This document shows, in pieces, positions 1 to 7,270 of a stretch of DNA of 64,000 bases. Under the pieces are notes generated by a model. The model saw nothing but the letters and a program-made list of their open reading frames with translations, was not told the DNA's origin and ran no database searches. This DNA is from Microbacterium hominis NBRC 15708 (GTDB taxonomy: Bacteria > Actinomycetota > Actinomycetes > Actinomycetales > Microbacteriaceae): the NCBI RefSeq assembly GCF_001592125.1, contig NZ_BCWI01000009.1:1-64000 (forward strand). The letters are read 5' to 3'. Position 1 is the stretch's first letter; every line of letters begins with the position of its first letter. The translations under genes and the position numbers were made by a program.

Positions 1-137
1 GGCCGCGAGTCGAAACACCCTGCCCCGTCTCGCCCCCCGGTCGTTGAGCGAGCGGCTGCGCCGCGAGTCGAAACGCCCCGCGCCCCGTCTCGCCCCCCCG
101 GTCGTTGAGCGAGCGGCTGCGCCGCGAGTCGAAACGC
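1..137. repeat. Tandem palindromic repeat array (intergenic)
   Basis: Two full copies and one partial copy of a unit with core CGGTCGTTGAGCGAG, a short CGGCTGCGCCG palindrome and the end CGAGTCGAAACG, spaced 58-61 bp apart and separated by a C-rich linker. The array lies just beyond the stop of the phosphatase gene at 154. The same core and end sequences recur inside hrpA (33511-33675), cgoX (57431-57645) and hemC (60876-60990), so this is a dispersed repeat family. Confidence 0.85.
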
Positions 138-153
138 CCTGCGCCCCGTCGCG

Positions 154-621
154 TCAGGGGCGGTCGAAGCTCCACTGCTCCGGATCCGTCGCCGTCGCGA
201 CATCCCAGTCGTCGGTGGCCCACACGAACGTCGCGACGGCACAGGTCGGCATATGACCGATCCCGCCGCCGGAGAGCCGCTCCGCGAGCGCGGTCATCCC
301 CGGGTCGTGCGCGACGACCATCACGGCCGGAACGCCGCGGTCGGCGGCCGCCCGCAGGAGCGTGGCCGCCGCAGCCCCGTACAGGTCGCCGTCCAGCTCC
401 GCGTCGAGGCCGAACGCTTCGGCGAAGAAGGATGCCGTCGTGCGGGCACGCAGCGCCGTCGACGACAGGATGGCCTCGAGCCGGATGCCGGTGCCGGCCA
501 GCCGCGCCGCCAGGGCGGGCGCATCGCGCAGGCCGCGGGCGTTGAGGGGGCGGTCGTGGTCGTCGAGGCCGGGATCTCCCCAGTCGCTCTTCGCGTGGCG
601 GACGAGGACGAGCGTCGTCAT
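154..621 (-). CDS. SixA-type histidine phosphatase
   Basis: 155 aa. The N-terminal RHAKSDW (about residues 8-14) is the RHG-type catalytic motif of the histidine phosphatase superfamily. A second conserved Arg lies in the SSTALRARTT stretch and a second catalytic His in AHDPGM. The short length fits the SixA branch, which removes phosphate from phosphohistidine; the substrate here cannot be read from sequence. ATG at 619-621 overlaps the TGA of the upstream formimidoylglutamase-like gene (ATGA), so it is translationally coupled as the last gene of a three-gene operon. A longer frame upstream runs inside the neighbour and is not the start. Confidence 0.88.
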   Translation of the reverse strand: MTTLVLVRHAKSDWGDPGLDDHDRPLNARGLRDAPALAARLAGTGIRLEAILSSTALRARTTASFFAEAFGLDAELDGDLYGAAAATLLRAAADRGVPAVMVVAHDPGMTALAERLSGGGIGHMPTCAVATFVWATDDWDVATATDPEQWSFDRP

Positions 622-1526
622 GCGGACACCTTTCGTGTGTGGAGGCCCGTCAGCAGTTCCAGCACGCACAGGGCGGCCAGCCGCACCGTACGCCCGTCGG
701 GGGCGTCGGCCGTGGCATCCACTTCGACGATATCGGCGCTGCGCACCGCGGGGGTGGCGGCGATCCCGCGCACGAGCGCCCGCAGCTCCCACGCCTGCAG
801 CCCGCCGGGCACGGAGGCCGGGCACCCGGGCGCCACCGCGCGGTCGCACACGTCGACGTCGACATCGAGGTGGATGCCGCCGCCCCCGCGTCCCGCGATC
901 TCGCGCGCCTCCGCCACCACGTCGTCGATCCCGCGGCGCCGCACCTCGTCGAGGGTGATCACCCGGATGCCGAGGTCGGCGGCGCGCCGGGCGTAGGCGG
1001 CGGAGTTGGCGAAGTCGGCGATGCCGACCTGGACGACGCGGCGCGGATCGAGCCCGCCGTCGACCAGCCGCCGCACGGGAGAGCCGTTGGACACGCCGTC
1101 GCGCAGGTCGAAATGGGCGTCGAGGGTGATGAGACCGGCGGCATCCGCGCCCTGGGCCGCCGCGTAGGTGATCGAGTTGTCGCCGCCGATCGCGATCACC
1201 AGCTCGCTGCGCTCCCGCAGCTCGCCGACGCGCGCACGCAGCAGCGCCTCTCCGTCGGGACCGTCGGGCTCGGCGACGTCGCCCGCGTCGGCGAGCCGGA
1301 GCGCATCGGCGAGGTCGACGGGCGGGGGACCCAGGAGCGTCGGGCTGAAGCGGCGGAGCGCGTCACGCACGGCCGCCGGCGTCGCGTGTGCCCCGGTGGG
1401 CGACAGCGAGGTGCGGAAGGCGGGGGCGCCGAGCAGTGCGGCGTCGAGGCGATCACCGGCGGCGAGCTGGCCGATCGTGGGCCAGTCGCCCGCGCGCGGC
1501 CAGAGCGGATCGTGGGAGAGCGCCAT
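618..1526 (-). CDS. Arginase-superfamily hydrolase, formimidoylglutamase-like
   Basis: 302 aa, a ureohydrolase-fold enzyme. Visible metal-site motifs are GGDNSITY, DAHFDLRDG and HLDVDVDVCD. The first has Asn where arginase and agmatinase have the Mn-ligand His (GGDHS); an Asn there is known in some formimidoylglutamases, and the following SNGSPVR resembles their substrate loop. The likely reaction is therefore hydrolysis of N-formimidoyl-glutamate to glutamate and formamide (last step of histidine degradation). No other hut gene is nearby, so agmatinase-like or other guanidino substrates remain possible. ATG at 1524-1526 overlaps the TGA of the gene upstream (ATGA); an alternative start 18 bp earlier lies inside that gene. 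Confidence 0.75.
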   Translation of the reverse strand: MALSHDPLWPRAGDWPTIGQLAAGDRLDAALLGAPAFRTSLSPTGAHATPAAVRDALRRFSPTLLGPPPVDLADALRLADAGDVAEPDGPDGEALLRARVGELRERSELVIAIGGDNSITYAAAQGADAAGLITLDAHFDLRDGVSNGSPVRRLVDGGLDPRRVVQVGIADFANSAAYARRAADLGIRVITLDEVRRRGIDDVVAEAREIAGRGGGGIHLDVDVDVCDRAVAPGCPASVPGGLQAWELRALVRGIAATPAVRSADIVEVDATADAPDGRTVRLAALCVLELLTGLHTRKVSA

Positions 1527-1870
1527 CAGCCGACGTACACCCACGCGGTCCGGCCGCTGCCCAGCCTCACCCGGACGCGGCGGTACAGCGACACCTCGTA
1601 CTCGTCGGCGGCGTCGATCTCGTCGGCGGTGAGGTGCAGCACCCGTCCGACGACCTTGTCGACGGCGTTGCCCGTCTCGCGGAGCACGGGATGCACGGAG
1701 GCTCCGGAGAGGTCGACCACGCGCTGGTCCTCGATCTCGACGTAGTCGATCGTGTAGCCGGGGAGCACGTCGGGCTCGCCGGCGATGAGGCGTCCGAACG
1801 TGTCCAGCTGCACCTCGGCGTACTGCAGGGTGCCGTAGGTGAAGAGAAGATCGTCGGCCGGATCGTCCAT
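1526..1870 (-). CDS. Gamma-glutamylcyclotransferase-like (AIG2/GGCT fold) protein
   Basis: 114 aa. The N-terminal YGTLQ (about residues 11-15) matches the YGSL signature loop of the GGCT/AIG2 fold, and the conserved acidic residue is in the DEYE stretch. Members make 5-oxoproline from gamma-glutamyl amines or peptides, or have unknown substrates. It is the first gene of the operon with the formimidoylglutamase-like and SixA-like genes, both coupled by ATGA overlaps. The ATG lies 6 nt after a TAGCCT -10 box, so translation is probably leaderless. Confidence 0.82.
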   Translation of the reverse strand: MDDPADDLLFTYGTLQYAEVQLDTFGRLIAGEPDVLPGYTIDYVEIEDQRVVDLSGASVHPVLRETGNAVDKVVGRVLHLTADEIDAADEYEVSLYRRVRVRLGSGRTAWVYVG

Positions 1871-1876
1871 GCCGTC

Positions 1877-1882
1877 AGGCTA
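1877..1882 (-). promoter_or_regulatory. Leaderless -10 box for the cyclotransferase operon
   Basis: On the minus strand TAGCCT is followed by 6 nt and then the ATG at 1870, the usual geometry of a leaderless actinobacterial transcript. Confidence 0.6.
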
Positions 1883-1942
1883 CTGCGCGCCGGGTGCCCG
1901 CATCCAGACGGCGCCGACGTCGGCGCCGTCGAAAAGGGGTGC

Positions 1943-3214
1943 TCAGCCGAGCAGCGCGTGGGCGACCGCGAAGATCGCGAGGCCGGCCAGGGCGCCGACG
2001 ATCGTGCCGTTGAGACGGATGTACTGCAGGTCGCGGCCGACCATCAGCTCGATCTTCTCGGTCGTCTCGGCCGGATCCCACTTCTCGACGGTGTCGGTGA
2101 TGATCGAGGCGATGTCGTGGCGGTAGCGGTCGACGACGAAGACGGCCGCGTCCGCGATCCGGTCGTCGACACGGTGCTGCAGCGCGGCATCCGTGGCCAG
2201 ACGCTCGCCGATCTCGACCAGCGCCGCCGTCACGCGCCGGCGCAGACCGCTCTCGGGGTCGGCCAGCGCCGCGAGCAGTCCCGTCTTCGCGGTGTTCCAC
2301 GCGTCGGCGGCGAGCTCGCGCACGCGCGGGCTGTCGAACACCGCGGTCTTCGCGTCTTCGAGGCGTGCGATGGTCGTCGGATCGCTCTGCAGGTTCTCGG
2401 CGAGACGGGTCAGGTAGCCGTCGACGGCGCGCCGCGCCGGGTGATCGGGGTCGGCCTGGATGGCTGCGACGAACTTGACCGCCTCGTTGTAGACGGTGTC
2501 GTCGACGAGGCGCATGGCCACCGACGGCACCCACGAGGGGAGGCGCCGGGAGACGAGCCCGCTGAAGGCCTCGTGGTTCGCCCGCAGCCACGTCGCGATG
2601 CTGTCGACGCCGAGGTCGACGGCGCCGCGATGCGCGTCGGCCGCGACGACCCGCCCGAGCCACGCGCCGACGGTCGGACCCCATTCGGGGCTCAGCAGGT
2701 GCTCGCGCGCCAGGTCGCTGATGAGGTCCTGCACCTCGTCGTCGCTGAGGGCGCGCAGGATGCCGGAGGCCACCGCCGACGCCTCGCCCGCCACGGTCTC
2801 GGCGTGGGCGGGCTCGCTCAGCCACGTGCCGGCGGTGCGGGCGATGGGGGTCGACTCGAGCTTCGATCGCACGACCTCGGCCTCGAGGAAGTTGGTCTCG
2901 ACGAACTCTCCGAGGGTGCGGCCGATCTCGTCCTTGCGCCGGGGGATGATCGCGGTGTGCGGAATGGGGATGCCGAGCGGGTGGCGGAACAGCGCCGTCA
3001 CCGCGAACCAGTCCGCCAGGGCGCCGACCATGCCGCCCTCCGCCGCCGCGCGGACGTATTCCAGCCAGGGATAACGTTCCTGGAGGACGAAGGCGACGAC
3101 GAACACGACCGCCATCAGCACGAGCGCGCCCAGCGCGACGCCCTTCATCACCCGCAGAGCTCGCCGGCGCTCCTGATCGGCCGGGCTGAGCAGCTGCGTG
3201 GGAGTGGGCGCCAT
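1943..3214 (-). CDS. DUF445 family membrane protein
   Basis: 423 aa. A hydrophobic segment at about residues 28-46 is followed by the family's conserved block (AEGGMVGALADWFAVTALF, then GIPIPHTAIIPRRKD), a long helical middle region, and a short hydrophobic C-terminus (IVGALAGLAIFAVAHALLG). DUF445 (YjiN-like) proteins are membrane-anchored and of unknown function. The chosen ATG at 3212-3214 begins MAPTPTQ and leaves a 34-bp gap to the divergent regulator gene; longer upstream frames overlap that gene. Confidence 0.85.
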   Translation of the reverse strand: MAPTPTQLLSPADQERRRALRVMKGVALGALVLMAVVFVVAFVLQERYPWLEYVRAAAEGGMVGALADWFAVTALFRHPLGIPIPHTAIIPRRKDEIGRTLGEFVETNFLEAEVVRSKLESTPIARTAGTWLSEPAHAETVAGEASAVASGILRALSDDEVQDLISDLAREHLLSPEWGPTVGAWLGRVVAADAHRGAVDLGVDSIATWLRANHEAFSGLVSRRLPSWVPSVAMRLVDDTVYNEAVKFVAAIQADPDHPARRAVDGYLTRLAENLQSDPTTIARLEDAKTAVFDSPRVRELAADAWNTAKTGLLAALADPESGLRRRVTAALVEIGERLATDAALQHRVDDRIADAAVFVVDRYRHDIASIITDTVEKWDPAETTEKIELMVGRDLQYIRLNGTIVGALAGLAIFAVAHALLG

Positions 3215-3236
3215 CCCCGTAGTCTCGCACGCGGCG

Positions 3237-3242
3237 TATCCT
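3237..3242 (+). promoter_or_regulatory. Leaderless -10 box for the CsoR/FrmR-type gene
   Basis: TATCCT, then 6 nt, then GTG at 3249. This spacing decides the GTG start over an upstream in-frame ATG that would overlap the DUF445 start. Confidence 0.6.
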
Positions 3243-3248
3243 GGCCGC

Positions 3249-3521
3249 GTGATCGAAGACATCCAGAAGCGCGCCCTGCACCGCACCAGCATCCTCGAAG
3301 GACAGGTGCGCGGGCTCGCGCGGATGATCGAGGGCGAGGAATACTGCATGGACATCATCGCCCAGTCCCGGGCGATCCAGAAGGCGCTGGCCTCGCTCGA
3401 CAAGCTCCTGATCGAGAACCACCTGCGCACGCACGTCGCCCACATGTTCGCCGAGGGCGGCGATCAGCGCGACCTCGCCGTCGCCGAACTGCTCAAGGCG
3501 TACGACCTCGAGACCCGCTGA
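3249..3521 (+). CDS. CsoR/RcnR/FrmR-family metal- or formaldehyde-responsive repressor
   Basis: 90 aa, all-helical family. The QVRGLARMIEGEEYC stretch is the family signature. From the GTG start the ligand positions read Cys33, His58 and His62. Copper-type CsoR has a second Cys at the last position, so this C-H-H set is more like nickel/cobalt (RcnR/InrS) or formaldehyde (FrmR) sensors. No efflux pump or formaldehyde dehydrogenase adjoins it; it faces the DUF445 gene across 34 bp and may repress that gene or itself. Confidence 0.88.
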   Translation: MIEDIQKRALHRTSILEGQVRGLARMIEGEEYCMDIIAQSRAIQKALASLDKLLIENHLRTHVAHMFAEGGDQRDLAVAELLKAYDLETR

Positions 3522-3560
3522 CCGCGTCGTCGGCGGGGCTGTCGGGCCGGGTCGGGCGCC

Positions 3561-3640
3561 CGAACTGCAAGGCCGTCGGTGCGACACGCGGGGTCCGTCA
3601 CTCCGCCCACGGCGCGTCGCGCGGCATCCCTTGCAGTTCG
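3561..3640. repeat. Long hairpin element, family A (copy 1)
   Basis: 80 bp bounded by the perfect 12-bp inverted repeat CGAACTGCAAGG / CCTTGCAGTTCG, with a second GC-rich stem inside. It sits between the convergent CsoR-type and acyl-CoA dehydrogenase-like genes. A related copy in the same orientation is at 5521-5602. Confidence 0.85.
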
Positions 3641-3701
3641 GTCGGCTGCGGTGCGGTGCGGTGCGGCGGGGTGGATGCCGCGGCGGGCGCGGTCGGGGAG
3701 G

Positions 3702-4862
3702 CTAGGCGCCGACCGGACCGAGCCAGGCCGCGGCGACGGTCGCGTGCGCCGACTCGGGGTCGGACGGGTGGAACATGCCGGCCAGCACGTCGCGGTACAG
3801 GCGGCTGAGCTCGTTGCGGGTGAAGTAGGACGAGCCGCCCGCGACGAGCATCGCCTCGTCGACGATCTGCTTGGCGGACACCACCGCCCGATGCTTCAGG
3901 CCCGACAGCTTCGGGAACCACAGTCCGCCGTGGTCGACGAGCGCGTCGACGTCGTGCGCGATCGCCGCGACCTGGGGGAGCAGGCCGTCGTAGGCGAGCG
4001 CCATCTCGGCGATCCGCCACCGGATGTCGGGGTCGTCGCTGTAGGGACGGCCGGTCTTCTTCGAGCTCCGCGTCTTGGCGGCGGCGACGGCCAGATCGAG
4101 CGCCCGACGCGCGACGCCGGTGTAGACGGATGCCAGGAGCACCTCGAACACGCTGAAGATGCCGAACACGATGGGATCGGGGTTCGGGCCCGGGTCGACA
4201 CGGCGCACGACCCGGTCGGCGGGGGCGACGACGCCGCTCAGCACCGTCGTCCGCGACTGGGTGCCGCGCATGCCGAGGGTGTCCCAGTCGTCGCGGGTGT
4301 CGACGGCGTCGGTGCGGGGAACGAAGGCGTAGACCATCTTCGGGTTCGCCGGGTCGGTCGTGTCGAGTCCGTGCAGTCCCAGCTGGGTCCAGACCGGGCC
4401 GAGCGAGGTGAAGATCTTCGTCCCCGTGAACGTGTACGAACCGTCGGGTCCGGGGACGGCGGCGGTGTCGCTGCCGAAGAGCACGAGGTCGTTGCCCGCC
4501 TCGCTGATGCCGAAGGCGAAGACCTCGCCGGCGACCGCACCGGTCTGCACGAACCGCAGGTCGTCGATGCCGCGGTCGGACATGACCTTCGCCACCCCCG
4601 TCCACACGAGGTGCATGTTGATCGCGAGCGCAGTCGCCGGCGCGGCGCTCGCGAGTCGCTGCTGCAGCACCGCCGCTTCGGCGAGACCCAGTCCCGCGCC
4701 GCCGAGCGCCGTCGGGACGAGGATCGCGAGATACCCGGCATCCCTCAGCTCGGCGAGGTCCTCGTCGGGGAACCGGTTCTCGGCATCCACCGCCGCGGCG
4801 CGCGAGCGGATGCGCTCGAGCAGGTCGTCGGGGAGGTACGCGGTCGGGTCGAAGTCACTCAC
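3702..4862 (-). CDS. Acyl-CoA dehydrogenase family flavoprotein
   Basis: 386 aa from a GTG start (VSDFDPTAYL). It shows the N-terminal helical domain (to about 110), the central beta domain with GMRGTQSRTT and the C-terminal four-helix domain, as in FAD-dependent acyl-CoA dehydrogenases. The catalytic Glu of medium-chain enzymes is not recognisable in the last helix region (GGSSYFTRNELSRLYRD), so the protein may instead belong to the monooxygenase-like branch of the superfamily (DszC/HsaA type) or use a Glu elsewhere. It is monocistronic and flanked by hairpin elements on both sides. Substrate unknown. Confidence 0.8.
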   Translation of the reverse strand: MSDFDPTAYLPDDLLERIRSRAAAVDAENRFPDEDLAELRDAGYLAILVPTALGGAGLGLAEAAVLQQRLASAAPATALAINMHLVWTGVAKVMSDRGIDDLRFVQTGAVAGEVFAFGISEAGNDLVLFGSDTAAVPGPDGSYTFTGTKIFTSLGPVWTQLGLHGLDTTDPANPKMVYAFVPRTDAVDTRDDWDTLGMRGTQSRTTVLSGVVAPADRVVRRVDPGPNPDPIVFGIFSVFEVLLASVYTGVARRALDLAVAAAKTRSSKKTGRPYSDDPDIRWRIAEMALAYDGLLPQVAAIAHDVDALVDHGGLWFPKLSGLKHRAVVSAKQIVDEAMLVAGGSSYFTRNELSRLYRDVLAGMFHPSDPESAHATVAAAWLGPVGA

Positions 4863-4920
4863 CCTTCCATCCTGCCCCTCGCCGCGGGAGTCGGGCCGTT
4901 CGGCGTCGAGGTCGCGTGTC

Positions 4921-5000
4921 CCGAACTCCTCTGCCTGGAGCCGGGCCGGGGCCCAAGAGCCGGTGAGGCGGCCGGGGCGTGCGGCATTGGAGGAGTTCGG
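4921..5000. repeat. Long hairpin element, family B (copy 1)
   Basis: 80 bp ending in the inverted repeat CCGAACTCCT / AGGAGTTCGG, in the divergent space between the acyl-CoA dehydrogenase-like gene and the gene at 5082. A second family B element is at 52929-53019. Confidence 0.8.
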
Positions 5001-5081
5001 TCCGGCGTGCCGCGATGCCCGGGGCGGCCGGGGCTTCGCGGGATGGCCCGGCCGCGGCGCGGGTGGGGGAGGATGGGGGGC

Positions 5082-5486
5082 ATGATCTCGACCGAGTTGG
5101 CCGTCGCCCTCCGCGATGCGGGGCTCGTGTGGCGCCCGGCATCCGGTGACCGCTTCCAGCTCGACGAGCCGGAGTTCGAGGCGGACGTGTTCACCGTCAG
5201 TGAGATGACGATCGAACCCCGCCAGTACGCGACGGGTGCGATCCTCGCGTTCAACGGGACGACGGAGTGGGCGTTGGATTCGGTCGCGCAGACCGATGCG
5301 CTGTGGCTGCCGCGCGAGGATCAGCTGCGCGAGCTGCTGCGCGGCGCGTTCCGCCGCCTGGAGCGGCTGACCGACACCCATCGCGTGGAGATCGAGTTCG
5401 CGGGCGAGCGCCACGTGTTCGAGCATCCGCAGCCCGAGGACGCGTACGCCCTCGCGCTCCTGCACATCCTCCGCCGGATCGCCTGA
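5082..5486 (+). CDS. Conserved actinobacterial protein of unknown function
   Basis: 134 aa, soluble, with no signal peptide or membrane segment. The block FNGTTEWALDSV followed by WLPREDQLRELL is typical of a small protein widespread in Actinobacteria. Relatives are sometimes labelled CpaE-like, but no ATPase motif is present and I do not support that name. The ATG has a strong purine-rich ribosome site (GGGGGAGGA) upstream; an in-frame ATG 9 bp earlier is possible. Its neighbours are hairpin elements and give no functional hint. Confidence 0.75.
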   Translation: MISTELAVALRDAGLVWRPASGDRFQLDEPEFEADVFTVSEMTIEPRQYATGAILAFNGTTEWALDSVAQTDALWLPREDQLRELLRGAFRRLERLTDTHRVEIEFAGERHVFEHPQPEDAYALALLHILRRIA

Positions 5487-5520
5487 GCCGCGGGTGCCGC
5501 GGCGCCCGGGTCGCGCCGAC

Positions 5521-5602
5521 CGAACGGCAAGGCCCCGCGGCGCGACACGCCGACTCCGCGCACACGGATGCGGCGTGTCTCGCCGCATCCCTTGCAGTTC
5601 CG
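5521..5602. repeat. Long hairpin element, family A (copy 2)
   Basis: Outer arms CGAACGGCAAGG / CCTTGCAGTTCCG (imperfect) and an inner stem GCGACACGCCG / CGGCGTGTCTCGC. It lies between the convergent gene at 5082-5486 and the MFS gene. It shares GCAAGGCC, GCGACACGC and GCATCCCTTGCAGTT with copy 1 and has the same orientation. Confidence 0.82.
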
Positions 5603-5643
5603 GCGCGTGCCCGCACCCTCGTACGCGCGAGCAGGGCGGGGCG

Positions 5644-6867
5644 TCAGGTGATGACGGGGACCGGCTCGGTGTCGGGGATGGGGCTCGCGTCGCGGCCGCG
5701 CAGGTCGGGGAAGCCGCGGACGAAGGCGGTCGCGACCAGCGCCCCGACGATCGCGAAGGCGGCGGCCGCCGCGTACGCCCCGGCATGCCCGATGCCGTCG
5801 ATGAGGAACCCGGCGATGGCGGAGCCGAGCGCGGCGCCGATGAGCTGTCCGGTGCCGATCCATCCGTAGGCCTCGGCGGTCTCGCTGAACTTCACGGATG
5901 CCGAGGTCATCGCGAACATGACGGCCAGCGCCGGCGCGATGCCGACGCCCGCGATCACGAGGCACGCCCCGATCCACCACGGCGTGGAGGCGCCGATGCC
6001 ACCCACGATGAAGACCGCCGCGACGAGTCCGACCGCGACGACGCTCATGCGGCGCGCCATCGCCCACGGCCCCATGGGGATGTGCCCGAACGCCAGGCCG
6101 CCGGCGAGGCTGCCGACGGAGAAGACGGCGAGCACGAGGCCGGCTTCGAGGCCGCCGTGTCCGAATGTCGCGACGACGGCCGCCTCGACTGCGGCACAGG
6201 CGCCGATGAGGAGGAAGCCGATGACCGTGGCGAGCAGCACGACGGGCTTGCCGAGCACCTTCCCGAACGCGCGGCGGCTGCGCGGGATGCGCACCCGGCC
6301 GACCTCGGGGGAGAGGATGAACCACGCGCCGCCGGCGGCGAGGATCGTGACGATGAGCAGGAGCGCCGGCACCGTGCCGACCTGCGTGGCGACGACCGTG
6401 ATGACGACGGGCGCCAGGATCCAGATGATCTCCTGCAGGCTCGCATCGAGCGAGAACAGGGCGGTCAGCTGCCGTGCGTTGACGAGCTTGGGGTAGATCG
6501 TGCGCACCGCGGACTGCACGGGCGGCGTGGACAGGCCCGCGATGAGGCCGAACACCATGTAACCCACGACGCCCATGGGGATCAGGGCGAGGGCGAGCAG
6601 AGCGGCGGCGCAGACGGTCGTCGTGAGGGTGAGCACCCGGCGCATGCCCCATCGGCCCATCCACCGGCTCGTCACGGGGCCGGCCGTCGCCTGACCCACG
6701 GATGCCGCCGCCAGCACGAGACCGGCGGCTCCGTACGACCCGGTCATCTGCTCGACGTGCAGCAGGATCGCGAGGCTCGTCATGCCGTTCGGGAACCGCG
6801 CCGTCAGCTGAGCCGCGATGATGCGCGCCACGCCCTGCGTGCGCAGCAATTCCCGGTATCCCGCCAC
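5644..6867 (-). CDS. MFS transporter (12 TM)
   Basis: 407 aa with about twelve hydrophobic segments. The MGRWGMRRVL loop between TM2 and TM3 is the MFS signature. No substrate-specific motif is visible. Relatives with short N- and C-termini like this are often drug or metabolite exporters, but this is only family-level inference. The start is GTG (VAGYREL) placed 6 nt after a TAGCGT -10 box, pointing to a leaderless mRNA. It is convergent with the gene at 5082 and divergent from nrdHIEF across 0.4 kb. Confidence 0.82.
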   Translation of the reverse strand: MAGYRELLRTQGVARIIAAQLTARFPNGMTSLAILLHVEQMTGSYGAAGLVLAAASVGQATAGPVTSRWMGRWGMRRVLTLTTTVCAAALLALALIPMGVVGYMVFGLIAGLSTPPVQSAVRTIYPKLVNARQLTALFSLDASLQEIIWILAPVVITVVATQVGTVPALLLIVTILAAGGAWFILSPEVGRVRIPRSRRAFGKVLGKPVVLLATVIGFLLIGACAAVEAAVVATFGHGGLEAGLVLAVFSVGSLAGGLAFGHIPMGPWAMARRMSVVAVGLVAAVFIVGGIGASTPWWIGACLVIAGVGIAPALAVMFAMTSASVKFSETAEAYGWIGTGQLIGAALGSAIAGFLIDGIGHAGAYAAAAAFAIVGALVATAFVRGFPDLRGRDASPIPDTEPVPVIT

Positions 6868-6873
6868 CCCTCC

Positions 6874-6879
6874 ACGCTA
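6874..6879 (-). promoter_or_regulatory. Leaderless -10 box for the MFS gene
   Basis: Minus-strand TAGCGT, 6 nt, then GTG at 6867. Confidence 0.55.
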
Positions 6880-7125
6880 CCCGTCGGGGCGACATCGCGA
6901 CACGCCCGAGGGATGCCGCGACACGCCGACGACTCCATTCCACAGGCCCGGGAGTGTCGGAGGCGGCGGCTAGCGTCCGAACTGTGGATGAGCGGGCGCG
7001 GCCCGGGGGAAATGCCCGTGATTCAGGCTTTTTCCCGACGCCGGATCGCTCGGCCTCCTGTGGATGAAACGGTGGACAACCTGTGTTGTACATGGGGAGA
7101 ACGGTGCAAAACTACACGGATGTAA

Positions 7126-7173
7126 CTACTAGCCCTTGTGGTGCTATCCAACGTCCGTACCCATATGTAGTAT
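7126..7173 (+). promoter_or_regulatory. Candidate NrdR box pair
   Basis: CTACTAGCCCTTGTGG (7126-7141) and TACCCATATGTAGTAT (7158-7173) each match roughly 9-10 of 16 positions of the NrdR consensus (ACACTATATATAGTGT-like). They are 32 bp apart, three helical turns, which is the usual NrdR spacing, and lie directly upstream of nrdH. NrdR would repress the reductase when dATP/ATP levels are high. Confidence 0.55.
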
Positions 7174-7270
7174 TGGACTCCCGGCGGGGGCAGGGCCGGG
7201 ACCACAGGCGACAAGACGACGACAACCGCAGAGATCGATCCGCTGGGATCAAGGGGAGAGAAAGAACGAC

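Larger units (their letters stand above)
6868..7270. promoter_or_regulatory. nrd regulatory region (gene-free, 403 bp)
   Basis: Unusually AT-rich toward nrdH. It contains three DnaA-box-like 9-mers: TGTGGATGA at 6983 and 7059, and GGTGGACAA at 7071. Two NrdR-box-like 16-mers follow, at 7126-7141 and 7158-7173. An imperfect hairpin at 6926-6960 and two GCGACACGCC words (6897, 6918) recall the interior of the family A elements. nrdH has a purine-rich leader (AAGGGGAGAGAAAG). Confidence 0.55.

Noticed and set aside
5082..5486. Pilus assembly CpaE assignment
   Set aside because: No Walker motif or receiver domain; the protein is only 134 aa.
3641..5520. Composite transposon between the two family A hairpins
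   Set aside because: No transposase is present and no target-site duplication was found beside the elements; recombination between repeats remains possible and is listed as a finding.
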